Of a stretch of DNA of 29,074 nt, positions 16,529 through 24,526 are shown in pieces (position 1 is the stretch's first letter; each line of letters opens with the position of its first letter). A program made the position numbers and the translations under genes. The DNA comes from SKZT01 sp964478625. GTDB taxonomy: Bacteria > Desulfobacterota > Desulfobacteria > Desulfobacterales > SKZT01. Under the pieces are notes generated by a model that saw nothing but the letters and a program-made list of their open reading frames with translations, was not told where the DNA came from and made no database searches. Location of the stretch: contig CAYZJH010000046.1 in NCBI GenBank assembly GCA_964478625.1, positions 1-29,074 of the forward strand, in the 5' to 3' direction.

Positions 16529-17257
16529 TCATGTTCTCCCACATAGCCGGCATATCATTTCGCAAACCCGTTTTCGGGAAATTTTAAAGGATTTTTCCCG
16601 AAATCCCGGCCTCCATGAATCGCCGGATAGATCATCTGAGACCACAAGTATGGCGCAGATTTCTGCTTTCCGATATTTTCCGACCGATAAAAGTGCTGAA
16701 ACTTCCATTTCGACACCAACGGCATTTTTTGCCAGGTATTGCCTTACTTTTCCGGGGGTTTCTCTGTATATGGCGTCAGTGGTCCATACAACCCCCTCTT
16801 TGAAACAAATGTTTTCCTGATTCAATACCTCCCGTATGGTTTGGGTCAGTGCAGGGGATGGTTCCACATAATCCTGCCCTGTGGAAAGATTGTAATGTTT
16901 CGATGTTCCTTCGTCAATAAATGCCCCGGTGGGAATCAGGATTGTTCCAATTTCCATATCCTTTGCAATAGCACCACACCAGCCGTAAAAAAGAACTTTT
17001 TTGGCTCCCCATGCCAAGAGGGTTTCAAGAATCATGGCAGCATAGGGAGCACCTATCATTGGACCCGCCAGGGAAAATAAATCCGAATAAAAAAGCTCCC
17101 CATGATACAATTCACGTCTGGAGTTTTCATCGAAGTCCGACATGCTGCACATCAATTTCAGATCCGTCCGGCTTCCGGCCATTACCGCGAATTCCGGCAG
17201 TTTCGGAGAGTTCCTGCTGATGACCGGATTGACAATCGCTTTGTCATCATTGCTCAT
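16529..17257 (-). CDS. Nucleoside phosphorylase (PNP/UDP family)
   Basis: A 242-residue protein of the NP-I phosphorylase fold, which splits nucleosides with phosphate to free base and ribose 1-phosphate. Visible motifs: the phosphate-loop-like FYGWCGAI near 90-97, a GEL segment near residue 53, VGVEMEVSAL at 180-189 (ribose-binding glutamate) and VVSDDLSGDSW at 205-215 carrying the expected catalytic aspartate. This resembles uridine-phosphorylase-like members more than the S-adenosylhomocysteine nucleosidases, but the substrate cannot be fixed. The ATG overlaps the stop of the upstream 83-residue gene as ATGA. It has no salvage partner nearby; its neighbours are ligA and the glycyl-tRNA synthetase genes. 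Confidence 0.85.
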   Translation of the reverse strand: MSNDDKAIVNPVISRNSPKLPEFAVMAGSRTDLKLMCSMSDFDENSRRELYHGELFYSDLFSLAGPMIGAPYAAMILETLLAWGAKKVLFYGWCGAIAKDMEIGTILIPTGAFIDEGTSKHYNLSTGQDYVEPSPALTQTIREVLNQENICFKEGVVWTTDAIYRETPGKVRQYLAKNAVGVEMEVSALLSVGKYRKAEICAILVVSDDLSGDSWRPGFREKSFKISRKRVCEMICRLCGRT

Positions 17258-17505
17258 TCGGGTTCTACCAGGCGGCTTAACTCGTCTTTTACTTCGTCAA
17301 TGATGTCATAAAACCACTGAAGGTCTTCTATGCTCAGACGCCCTGCTTTGCGTTGGGTTTCCTGGCCATCTTTTCTTGTAAAAACCCTGGGACCGATTTG
17401 AAGTTTAGCCTCACCTTCTGCATATCGGTTTATGGTCACCACAAGACCCGTTTTTTCACATTTCCATTTTCTCAGTACGTTGTCCTTTTCAGGATCAAAA
17501 GGCAT
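17254..17505 (-). CDS. Small protein with PC4-like (ssDNA-binding) pattern, 83 residues
   Basis: The start is the ATG at 17505, preceded by GGAGGA; a longer reading to 17589 would run into glyS and lacks such a site. The protein starts MPFDPEKDNVLRKWKCEKTG, then shows two likely strands (LVVTINRY at 21-28, AKLQIGPRVFTR at 33-44), a charged turn (KDGQETQRKAGR) and a C-terminal helix (SIEDLQWFYDIIDEVKDEL). This order - paired strands, a DG-E-K-GR loop, then an EQW-like helix - resembles the PC4 transcription coactivator / ssDNA-binding domain, but that is a judgement by eye. It overlaps the phosphorylase start by four bases and follows glyS by 34 nt. Confidence 0.7.
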   Translation of the reverse strand: MPFDPEKDNVLRKWKCEKTGLVVTINRYAEGEAKLQIGPRVFTRKDGQETQRKAGRLSIEDLQWFYDIIDEVKDELSRLVEPE

Positions 17506-17508
17506 ATT

Positions 17509-17514
17509 TCCTCC
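17509..17514 (-). promoter_or_regulatory. Ribosome binding site fixing the start of the 83-residue gene
   Basis: GGAGGA on the minus strand ends three bases before the ATG at 17505. It supports that start over in-frame codons further upstream that lie within glyS. Confidence 0.7.
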
Positions 17515-17539
17515 ATTTTCAAAACGACCATATTTTATG

Positions 17540-19618
17540 TCATGCTGAAATTTTTGAAAAATCAGCGATCTGTTCAAATAGTTCGGCAATTCGTTTTAAC
17601 AGCGCCAGCCGGTTATTTCGAACTTTGAAATCTTCCGCCATCACCAGAACATCATCGAAAAATCCATCGACAGGTGTTCTGAGAGTGGCCATGCAGTGCA
17701 AAGCATTATCGAAAGAACCTTCTTTAAGCTCGGTTTCAACCTTTTTTTCCACTTTGATAAGTTCTTTAAATAATATTGTTTCCGTCGGGTTTTCGAATAA
17801 GGACTCATCAATGGCGGATCCATCAATTGAAGGTGCTTTTTTGATAATATTGACCACTCGTTTGAAAGCCACTGCCAAGGGTTCGAAGTCATCTTGAGTT
17901 CGGAGTGAGTCAAGGGCCTTGGCCCGCTTCCATGTATTGGGGATGTGATCTATGGAGATGTCCACAATCGCTCCGACAACATCTTTGGAAACCCCTTCTT
18001 CTTCCAGCATGCGAGAGATTCGGTTTTTTAAGAAAACATAGACATTTTCGGATGTTTCGGTGATGCTTTCCCGGGTTTTATGAGTAAAAAGTCCTGTCGA
18101 TTTTTCGATAAGCTGCCTCAACGAAAATGAAAACCCCTTTTCAAGCATGATATTGATAATTCCAATCCCCTGTCGGCGAAGTGCATAGGGATCAGCGGCA
18201 CCCGTAGGCAAAAGACCGACACTGAAACATCCGCAAATGGAGTCGATTTTATCTGCAATGGCAACAATTGCTCCGGTGGTTGTTTCAGGAAGGGCTCCTC
18301 CGGAGGAGGTCGGGCGGTAATGTTCTTCGATGGCTGCGGCGACTTCTTCGGGTTCCTTGTCTACGGTAGCGTATACCTTGCCCATAATTCCCTGAAGTTT
18401 TGGGAACTCACCTACCACATGGCTGACCAGGTCCGATTTGCACAATCTGGCGGCCTTTTGGGCCCATTTTTTTTGTTCAGGACTTTGTCCGGTTGATTCG
18501 GCCAGGTAACCGGCAAGTTCCGTGATTCGTTCCATTTTTTCATACATGGAACCAAGTTTAGCCTGAAAAAGGACACCTTTGAGCTTGTTAACACGCGTTT
18601 CGGCTGAAATCTTAAGGTCACTTTCATAGAAAAACTCGGCATCGGATAATCGCGCTCTGAGGACTCTCTCATGTCCTTTGGCCACAAGGTTCATATCGCT
18701 AGCCAAGGTGTTATTCACGGCGATAAAATAGGACATGAGTTGTTCATTTTTATCAATAATGGCGAAATATTTCTGATGCTCCCGCATGGCGGTGATCAAA
18801 ATTTGGGGGGGAAGGTTCAGGTATTTTTTATCAAATGTACCGGTAACCGGAGCCGGAAATTCAATGAGATTGACCACCGTATCCACCAGTTCTGGATCAT
18901 GAAGCACTTTACCGTTACATTCGGCGGCTTGCCGGGCGATTTGTGTCTCCACACCTTCTTTTCGTTCTTTAATATCCGCCCAGACAAAGGCATTGCGAAG
19001 TTTTTCAAGGTATTCATCCGGATGGCTGATGGCGAATTTCCCCGAACTTAAAAACCTGTGGCCGAAAGTGTGCCTGCCGCTTTTGATATTTTCCATAGTA
19101 AAAGGGATGATTTTTTCTCCGAAAAGGGCAACGATCCAATGAACAGGGCGTGTATACACAAGAGAAAAATCCGCCCACCTCATGGTTTTTGGAAAAGGTA
19201 TAGCCTTTATGACAGTGGGAAGAATCTTGGATAAAACCGTTCTTGCTGCTAGACCTTTTTGGGTTTTCCGTGCATAAAGATACCGTCCTTTGTCTGTTTT
19301 TTTGACTTTTAGGGATGTCAATGAAACCCCGGCCTTTTCCGCAAATTTTTCAGCCGCTACTGTCGGATTTCCATCCGTATCAAACCCCACCCTCTCGGGA
19401 GGGCCGATTAACTCTTCGGTAATTGATGTCTGTTTGTCTGCAACAGCTTCTACCAAAATAGAAAGCCGTCTCGGGGTTGCATATACTTTTGCACTACCGT
19501 GGTCAAGCCGGGCATCTGCCAGTTTTTGCAAAAGATTGGATGTCAATGCATCCAAAGCCGGTTGAATATAACCGGCCGGTATTTCCTCTGATCCTATTTC
19601 AAGAAGTAACGTGTTCAT
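17540..19618 (-). CDS. glyS: Glycyl-tRNA synthetase beta subunit
   Basis: Beta chain of the bacterial-type alpha2beta2 glycyl-tRNA synthetase; it recognises tRNA-Gly while the alpha chain activates glycine. At 692 residues it is full length. It opens with the family hallmark LLLEIGSEEIPAGYIQPAL and includes ATPRRLSILV, WIVALFGEKIIPF, TAMREHQKYFAI, RARLSDAEFFYESDL and ADPYALRRQGIGI, ending with the anticodon-binding-like region (MATLRTPVDGFFDDVLVM). The ATG at 19618 has GAGG five bases upstream; a GTG two codons earlier overlaps that site and is less likely. glyQ lies directly upstream with a 35-nt gap. Confidence 0.97.
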   Translation of the reverse strand: MNTLLLEIGSEEIPAGYIQPALDALTSNLLQKLADARLDHGSAKVYATPRRLSILVEAVADKQTSITEELIGPPERVGFDTDGNPTVAAEKFAEKAGVSLTSLKVKKTDKGRYLYARKTQKGLAARTVLSKILPTVIKAIPFPKTMRWADFSLVYTRPVHWIVALFGEKIIPFTMENIKSGRHTFGHRFLSSGKFAISHPDEYLEKLRNAFVWADIKERKEGVETQIARQAAECNGKVLHDPELVDTVVNLIEFPAPVTGTFDKKYLNLPPQILITAMREHQKYFAIIDKNEQLMSYFIAVNNTLASDMNLVAKGHERVLRARLSDAEFFYESDLKISAETRVNKLKGVLFQAKLGSMYEKMERITELAGYLAESTGQSPEQKKWAQKAARLCKSDLVSHVVGEFPKLQGIMGKVYATVDKEPEEVAAAIEEHYRPTSSGGALPETTTGAIVAIADKIDSICGCFSVGLLPTGAADPYALRRQGIGIINIMLEKGFSFSLRQLIEKSTGLFTHKTRESITETSENVYVFLKNRISRMLEEEGVSKDVVGAIVDISIDHIPNTWKRAKALDSLRTQDDFEPLAVAFKRVVNIIKKAPSIDGSAIDESLFENPTETILFKELIKVEKKVETELKEGSFDNALHCMATLRTPVDGFFDDVLVMAEDFKVRNNRLALLKRIAELFEQIADFSKISA

Positions 19619-19653
19619 ATTCACCTCGTATTTAATACACCAATATGTGCGGA

Positions 19654-20523
19654 TTAACGATTCAGCAGCGGATATCCCATGGATTCACGTTGTTTCAGGT
19701 ATCCTTCAGCAGCGGCTCTGGCCAGGTTCCGGATTCTTCCGATATATCCTGTCCTTTCGGTGACACTGATGGCCCCTCGGGCATCCAGAAGATTGAATGT
19801 GTGGGAGCATTTCAGGCAGTATTCGTAGGCGGGCAATACCAGCCCTTTGCCGATAAGCCGAAGAGACTCGGCTTCATATTTGTTGAAAAAATCCAACAGC
19901 ATTTCTACATCGGCCTCTTCGAAATTGTAGGTGGATTGTTCCACTTCCTGCTGATGGTGAACATCTCCGTACTTGATGGTGTCATTCCATTTAAGATCAT
20001 AGACATTGTCTATTCCCTGCAAATACATGGCAATTCTTTCAAGTCCATAAGTAAGCTCAACAGATATGGGTTTTAACTCAATACTTCCGGCTAACTGAAA
20101 ATAGGTGAACTGGGTAATTTCCATGCCATCGAGCCAGACTTCCCATCCAAGCCCCGATGCTCCTAAAGTCGGGGATTCCCAGTCATCCTCCACGAAACGA
20201 ATATCATGTTCCAAAGGATTGATCCCTAAAACCCGAAGGCTCTCTAAATACTGATCCTGTACATCCATGGGCGAGGGTTTTAAGATTACCTGGTATTGGT
20301 AATAATGTTGAAGCCGGTTCGGGTTTTCCCCGTATCGTCCGTCGGTAGGTCGGCGTGACGGCTGCACATAAGCCACTTTCCATGGTTCTGGTCCGAGGGC
20401 TTTTAAAAGAGTTGTGGGATGAAATGTTCCAGCCCCAACCTCCATGTCATAGGGCTGAGCCATAACACAGCCTCTATCGGCCCAAAATTTGTTTAAATTT
20501 GAAATGACATCTTGAAATTTCAT
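19654..20523 (-). CDS. glyQ: Glycyl-tRNA synthetase alpha subunit
   Basis: Catalytic class II chain that makes glycyl-AMP and, with GlyS, charges tRNA-Gly. The 289-residue length matches the family. Conserved stretches include MKFQDVISNLNKFWADRGC, the motif 2 segment YVQPSRRPTDGRYGENPNRL, the QVILKPSP run and the motif 3 region ELTYGLERIAMYLQ. The start is the ATG at 20523 with AAGGGA about seven bases upstream; a TTG at 20541 would place that site inside the gene. It is 61 nt downstream of the GHMP kinase gene, so it probably shares the long transcript. Confidence 0.97.
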   Translation of the reverse strand: MKFQDVISNLNKFWADRGCVMAQPYDMEVGAGTFHPTTLLKALGPEPWKVAYVQPSRRPTDGRYGENPNRLQHYYQYQVILKPSPMDVQDQYLESLRVLGINPLEHDIRFVEDDWESPTLGASGLGWEVWLDGMEITQFTYFQLAGSIELKPISVELTYGLERIAMYLQGIDNVYDLKWNDTIKYGDVHHQQEVEQSTYNFEEADVEMLLDFFNKYEAESLRLIGKGLVLPAYEYCLKCSHTFNLLDARGAISVTERTGYIGRIRNLARAAAEGYLKQRESMGYPLLNR

Positions 20524-20584
20524 TGTTTTTTCCCTTCCCAACAGAAATCAATAAATTTTCGTAAAACTTCCGAAAGTTTTTCCT

Positions 20585-21649
20585 TTATTCATCAAACAAG
20601 AGGTGGCTGCACCACAAACCATCCATATCGATCTCCTGGTCAATCAGATATGCTGCCGGCCTTTCAGACAATAAATTTTCCCATATGACTTTGAGTTGTT
20701 CAATATTTTCACTGTCTCCAATGGCCCATATGCACCCACCTCCTCCGGCACCGGTGAAACGCGCGCCACAGCCTGATTCAACTGCCGCTTTGACAAGCTT
20801 TTTGCCCATACCGTCCAGAACATCCGGTGTCATCCGGCACCGGATATCTGTTTCACGGTTCATCCACCAGGATGCTTCCTTATAATTATCTTTAATCAAT
20901 GCGTCAACAAAGCTTTGAGTACACAGGATAATTTCTTTCCAATGACTTCGATGCATTCCCGAAATAAATTGTTTAACCCAGCGGCTGTTGATATCCTTTG
21001 ACTCATGGGGAATCCCACAATAAGCAATGAGGATGTGGTCTCTGAAGGTTGATTTTTTAGAAGTGCCCGGCATTTTTCTTCTTTTATAGATTTCCCCTTC
21101 GATATCTGGGGTCCAATACCAGGTGTTTATTCCACCATATGCTGCAGCCAATTGATCCTGCACGCCGCAGGGAACTCCGGCTACACTTTGTTCCAGAGCA
21201 TGGGCCAAAAAGACAACTTGATCCCTGGAAATTATCTGGGGCATATGCTCATCCCGAAATGCGGCATAACATGCGGCCACCAGGGCCACCGCCGCCGATG
21301 ATGATCCACCCAGAGCACTTTTGGGTGGCGAAGATGACTCAATGCAAATATGAATTCCATCGGCCCTGAAATAGGATGCTACAGCCAGCATCAGCCCTAG
21401 CGGATGATCAAAAGGGGCTGTATCCATTATGAATTCAGTACTTTCAAATCCTTTGGAAGAAATCCTGACATACCCGTCACGGTAAGGATGAAGGCTCACT
21501 TCCGTCCTCATGCGAATTGCGGCATTAAACGTACAGGGGTTGAGGTGCCGAAGCGGGAAATGAAATGTACTGATATCGAGAGTCCCCCCCATGTCCACAC
21601 GACATGGGGCTGATGCACGGATGATTTCATCAAAAAAAGTATGTTTCAA
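20585..21649 (-). CDS. GHMP-family sugar kinase (galactokinase / heptose-phosphate-kinase-like)
   Basis: Cytosolic small-molecule kinase, 354 residues. Motif 1 is RASAPCRVDMGG at 11-22, the glycine-rich phosphate loop is PPKSALGGSSSAA at 108-120 (motif 2) and motif 3 is GARFTGAGGGGCIW at 295-308. The segment GVQDQLAAAYGG at 162-173 resembles the QDQyaaafGG motif of D-glycero-alpha-D-manno-heptose 7-phosphate kinase and galacto/fucokinase relatives, so a sugar substrate is likelier than mevalonate or homoserine. The start is TTG with AAGGG six bases upstream; no better codon is in frame. It lies 10 nt after recO, with no LPS or sugar genes nearby. Substrate unknown. Confidence 0.85.
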   Translation of the reverse strand: MKHTFFDEIIRASAPCRVDMGGTLDISTFHFPLRHLNPCTFNAAIRMRTEVSLHPYRDGYVRISSKGFESTEFIMDTAPFDHPLGLMLAVASYFRADGIHICIESSSPPKSALGGSSSAAVALVAACYAAFRDEHMPQIISRDQVVFLAHALEQSVAGVPCGVQDQLAAAYGGINTWYWTPDIEGEIYKRRKMPGTSKKSTFRDHILIAYCGIPHESKDINSRWVKQFISGMHRSHWKEIILCTQSFVDALIKDNYKEASWWMNRETDIRCRMTPDVLDGMGKKLVKAAVESGCGARFTGAGGGGCIWAIGDSENIEQLKVIWENLLSERPAAYLIDQEIDMDGLWCSHLLFDE

Positions 21650-21659
21650 TTTTTTCCCT

Positions 21660-22460
21660 TTATCTTTTGTTTAGTAGGGGTTTTGCTTCAAAGGACCTGC
21701 GGTTTCGGAGCTGTTTCAAAAAAGCAAGACTTTTGGGCCTGATCCCTAAGTGGTATGGAACAAAAGTTTCCAAAAATGATAAACTTTCTCGTTGTACCTG
21801 ATTGGAGAACCGTATCCGGAATATTTTTTCTGCGGGCTTTTCAGTGATCCATTTCAGTTGTTTAACCGCACCCCTGGAAATTAGAAAGTCCCGTTCAGAT
21901 TTGGGAGCACATGATCCGCATTTCAGGGAACCTTTTCCAAGATTGAAGATCAGGGTGTCCCCAATGATTTTATCTAACGGAAGTCCACATTGACCGCACT
22001 GATCAAAGTTAGGGTAGATACCTGAAATGGAAAGAAATTTAATTTGAAAAACTATACTCAGCACTTCAGGGGCCATCATCTTATTGTCCAGGAGATTCAA
22101 CACTTTTTGAAAAAGTCCGAATATTCTCGGTTCTTTTTGACCTTCCTCCATCCATTCATGGATAAGCTGTGCCCAGTAGCTTGCGTAGGCGGTTTTTTCA
22201 ATGTCCGATCGGATATTGAAAAAAGGATGCCGCACCGAAGCTTCCTTAAGGACATGAAGCTTACCTTTTCCCTTATTACAGACAATATCAAGTACATAAA
22301 AAAGTTCCAAAACCCCGGAAAAACGTTTTACGCTTTTTTTGGCATTTTTGGCTACACTTGATATCTTGCCGTGTTCAAGGGTCAAAAAGTGTAAAATCAG
22401 ATCTGCATCTCCATAATCGACCCTTCGAATGAGAATGGCTGGTGTTGAAAAGCCCGGCAT
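21660..22460 (-). CDS. recO: DNA repair protein RecO
   Basis: Loads RecA at gaps together with RecR and RecF. The 266-residue protein has an N-terminal OB fold (TPAILIRRVDYGDADLILHF, HGKISSVAKNAKKS), a helical middle and a zinc-binding site with C155, C158, C181 and C184. The family aligns from MPGFSTPAIL, so I chose the ATG at 22460; a TTG 33 bases upstream is possible, but neither codon has a clear ribosome binding site. The gene lies 175 nt after the rodZ-like gene, the largest gap in the long minus-strand run, and 10 nt before the GHMP kinase gene. Confidence 0.93.
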   Translation of the reverse strand: MPGFSTPAILIRRVDYGDADLILHFLTLEHGKISSVAKNAKKSVKRFSGVLELFYVLDIVCNKGKGKLHVLKEASVRHPFFNIRSDIEKTAYASYWAQLIHEWMEEGQKEPRIFGLFQKVLNLLDNKMMAPEVLSIVFQIKFLSISGIYPNFDQCGQCGLPLDKIIGDTLIFNLGKGSLKCGSCAPKSERDFLISRGAVKQLKWITEKPAEKIFRIRFSNQVQRESLSFLETFVPYHLGIRPKSLAFLKQLRNRRSFEAKPLLNKR

Positions 22461-22530
22461 AGTCAGAGCCCGAAGTGATGAAATAGTCGGCAATTCAGTT
22501 TTGAAATTCTGTAATGATTTTATTCTGTTA

Positions 22531-22581
22531 AAAACGCTTCTTCCGGCTGCGCCGGACCCCTATCCGAATATCATTCATGAT
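22531..22581 (-). CDS. Possible 16-residue basic leader peptide upstream of recO
   Basis: On the minus strand AAAGGA lies eight bases before an ATG at about 22579-22581 that opens the 16-codon frame MNDIRIGVRRSRKKRF and stops with TAA. Seven of its 16 residues are Arg or Lys. The frame contains the perfect hairpin TCCGGC-GCA-GCCGGA (22542-22556). It could be a translated leader, or chance; coordinates are accurate to a few bases. Very short ORFs with a good ribosome binding site occur by chance, so confidence is low. Confidence 0.2.
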
Positions 22582-22635
22582 GATTTTCCTTTTGTGCAAG
22601 TCATCAGGGGGAGATCTTGAGTCAATCAGGGTGTC

Positions 22636-23457
22636 TCAGGGAAGCGTCATTGTGACAACCTGGCCCATTCTTCCAGGAACGTGAACCGGTTGACCGTTTA
22701 AGCTCAGCTGCACACCTCCTGCATTTCCAATTAAAAGATTGTAGTGGGACCCGGCCTTCAGGGAAATCGTATCCCCCGGTTTCAGTAAGTAGTCCTTTTT
22801 ATTCTCGCCATCCCCGTCGATAATGACTCTAATCCATGTATCTGCAGTGGCTGAAATGGATAAATTAAACAATTCCGTTTTTTTGTCCGGAAATGCAGGT
22901 TCTTTTTCTTCACCTATTTCTTCCGGTAGAGATGTGGGTGTCTCTTCATTTGCCTCTTCAGGCTGTTCTGAAATGTCGGTTGGCGGTAATAATGCATTAT
23001 TCTCATCTGAAATTTCCTGGGTGGTGTCGGATAGTTCCAGGGTTTCAGAACCAAACCGATCTTGATAGAAGGAGACGGATAGGATCGCAATAACGGACAA
23101 GGCGGCTATGGATAAAACTCCCATGATGAAACGAGGCAGGAAGCTGCCTGTTTTCTTCTTTTTTCTTCCGGTAAACCCCGTTGCTAAGGGTGTGATTCCC
23201 TGAAAATTTCGCCTGCTTTCCAAATAACTATGGATCGCGGTATCTGTATCAGCCCCTATCACTTCGGCATATGCGCGGATAAATCCTTTAACATAAACCG
23301 GTTCCGGAAGTTTCGCGTGATCTTCGTTTTCTATGGATTCAAGCATTTCAATGCCGATTCTGGTCTGCATGGAAACATATTCAAGGCTCAATCCGGCTTC
23401 TTCTCTTTTGGCCTTCAGGTAAGGTCCGAATGTTAAATTTGAATTTTGTTCAGGCAT
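22636..23457 (-). CDS. rodZ: RodZ-like helix-turn-helix membrane protein
   Basis: Bitopic inner-membrane protein thought to link the MreB cytoskeleton to cell-wall synthesis. The 273-residue chain has a cytosolic Xre-like helix-turn-helix at about 10-78 (FGPYLKAKREEAGLSLEYVS to VYVKGFIRAYAEVIGAD), a basic linker (GRKKKKTG), one membrane span at about 108-130, a Glu/Pro-rich periplasmic linker at about 137-192 and a C-terminal DUF4115-type beta domain (ATADTWIRVIIDGD, YLLKPGDTISLKAG, GGVQLSLNGQPV). This is the standard RodZ layout. mreB is not in the window. It follows surA by 49 nt in the same direction. Confidence 0.88.
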   Translation of the reverse strand: MPEQNSNLTFGPYLKAKREEAGLSLEYVSMQTRIGIEMLESIENEDHAKLPEPVYVKGFIRAYAEVIGADTDTAIHSYLESRRNFQGITPLATGFTGRKKKKTGSFLPRFIMGVLSIAALSVIAILSVSFYQDRFGSETLELSDTTQEISDENNALLPPTDISEQPEEANEETPTSLPEEIGEEKEPAFPDKKTELFNLSISATADTWIRVIIDGDGENKKDYLLKPGDTISLKAGSHYNLLIGNAGGVQLSLNGQPVHVPGRMGQVVTMTLP

Positions 23458-23506
23458 TCAATAAACCCGTATGTTATCTTTTGAAATTACAAAAAGAGTT
23501 TCCTGG

Positions 23507-24517
23507 CTATCGAATAATTTTAACATGGGAACGGCTTCGAAGCTCTTGAATCCAGGAGCTAAATCTTTGGTCAACGATTTCTTTGTAAAGTCTGTCTTCG
23601 ATTTCAGCTGAAGCTTCCTCGAGTGATCTTCCCTCTTTATTCTCGATTTTTTCAAGAAAAAAGATTTGGTATCCCTGATCCGTATCCAGCACCGGAGAAA
23701 ACCCACCCGGTTTTAAAGTTTCCACTGCCTTCCTAATATCGGGAGCAAGAGTTTCAAGCTCAAAGGCGCCCAAATATCCACCGGAAGAAGCAAGTGCAGG
23801 ATGAGAGTAGATTCTTGCCAGATCTTCGAATTGATCACCTTGCTCTAGTTTTTCGTGAATGGCCTGCATTTTTTCCTCTATTGCTTTTTTCTCCTGCCCA
23901 CCACTGCCCTCAGGCACTTTCATGAGAATACTTCTGAGGTGGTATTTTTTTGTTTCAGAGTATTTTTCTGCTTCTTTCTGATAGGTATTTTTGATGTCCT
24001 CTTTGGTGATCACAATTTTGGATTTTACCTCGCGACTGACCAGTTTGGATCTTAAGATCTGTTCCCGGATTTTTTCCCTGAATTCCTCCATGGTCAATCC
24101 TTGCTGGGAGAGGGCTTCTCTCAATTGTTCATCCGTTAACCGGTTTGCCTGTTTCATTTGTTCAATAGAGGCATCGATTTCTTTGTTTGTGATTTCAATG
24201 CCGGCCTTTTTAGCCTGTTGATCGGTTATTCTTTCGGTGATCAACTGATTCAGGACTTCTTCTCGAAGTTTATAGGATAGCTGCTCCTTTTCCTTTTCAG
24301 AATATTGATAGTCGTCAAGCCTGTTTAAAAACGGATTTATGGCTTCATTTAATTCAGACATTAAAATGATTTCATCGTTTACAACCGCCACAACCCGATC
24401 CACGACCTCCCGACTCTCGGCTTTGCCTGTAGTGATAAATCCGATGTATAAAAAAATAATTATTGAAGCCAGGCAAAAGATCACTCTAATTCTGTTCTTA
24501 AAAACTCCTCTGTTCAT
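23507..24517 (-). CDS. surA: SurA-type periplasmic chaperone / peptidyl-prolyl isomerase
   Basis: Periplasmic chaperone that escorts outer-membrane proteins. The 336-residue precursor has an N-terminal export signal (hydrophobic core IFCLASIIIFLYIGFI at about 13-28, cut probably after GKA), a SurA_N chaperone domain from VVDRVVAVVNDEIILMSEL at about 39 to 175, and one parvulin domain at about 187-290 (KYHLRSILMKV, SHPALASSGGYLGAFE, DQGYQIFFLEKI). E. coli SurA has two parvulin domains; this has one. The ATG has GGGAG five bases upstream. It lies nine nt after a related lipoprotein gene, and the pair probably works together. Confidence 0.92.
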   Translation of the reverse strand: MNRGVFKNRIRVIFCLASIIIFLYIGFITTGKAESREVVDRVVAVVNDEIILMSELNEAINPFLNRLDDYQYSEKEKEQLSYKLREEVLNQLITERITDQQAKKAGIEITNKEIDASIEQMKQANRLTDEQLREALSQQGLTMEEFREKIREQILRSKLVSREVKSKIVITKEDIKNTYQKEAEKYSETKKYHLRSILMKVPEGSGGQEKKAIEEKMQAIHEKLEQGDQFEDLARIYSHPALASSGGYLGAFELETLAPDIRKAVETLKPGGFSPVLDTDQGYQIFFLEKIENKEGRSLEEASAEIEDRLYKEIVDQRFSSWIQELRSRSHVKIIR

Positions 24518-24526
24518 TTATACTCC

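Noticed and set aside
20524..20584. T-box or glycine riboswitch ahead of glyQ
   Set aside because: The gap is only 61 nt and shows no specifier loop, T-box sequence or glycine-aptamer core.
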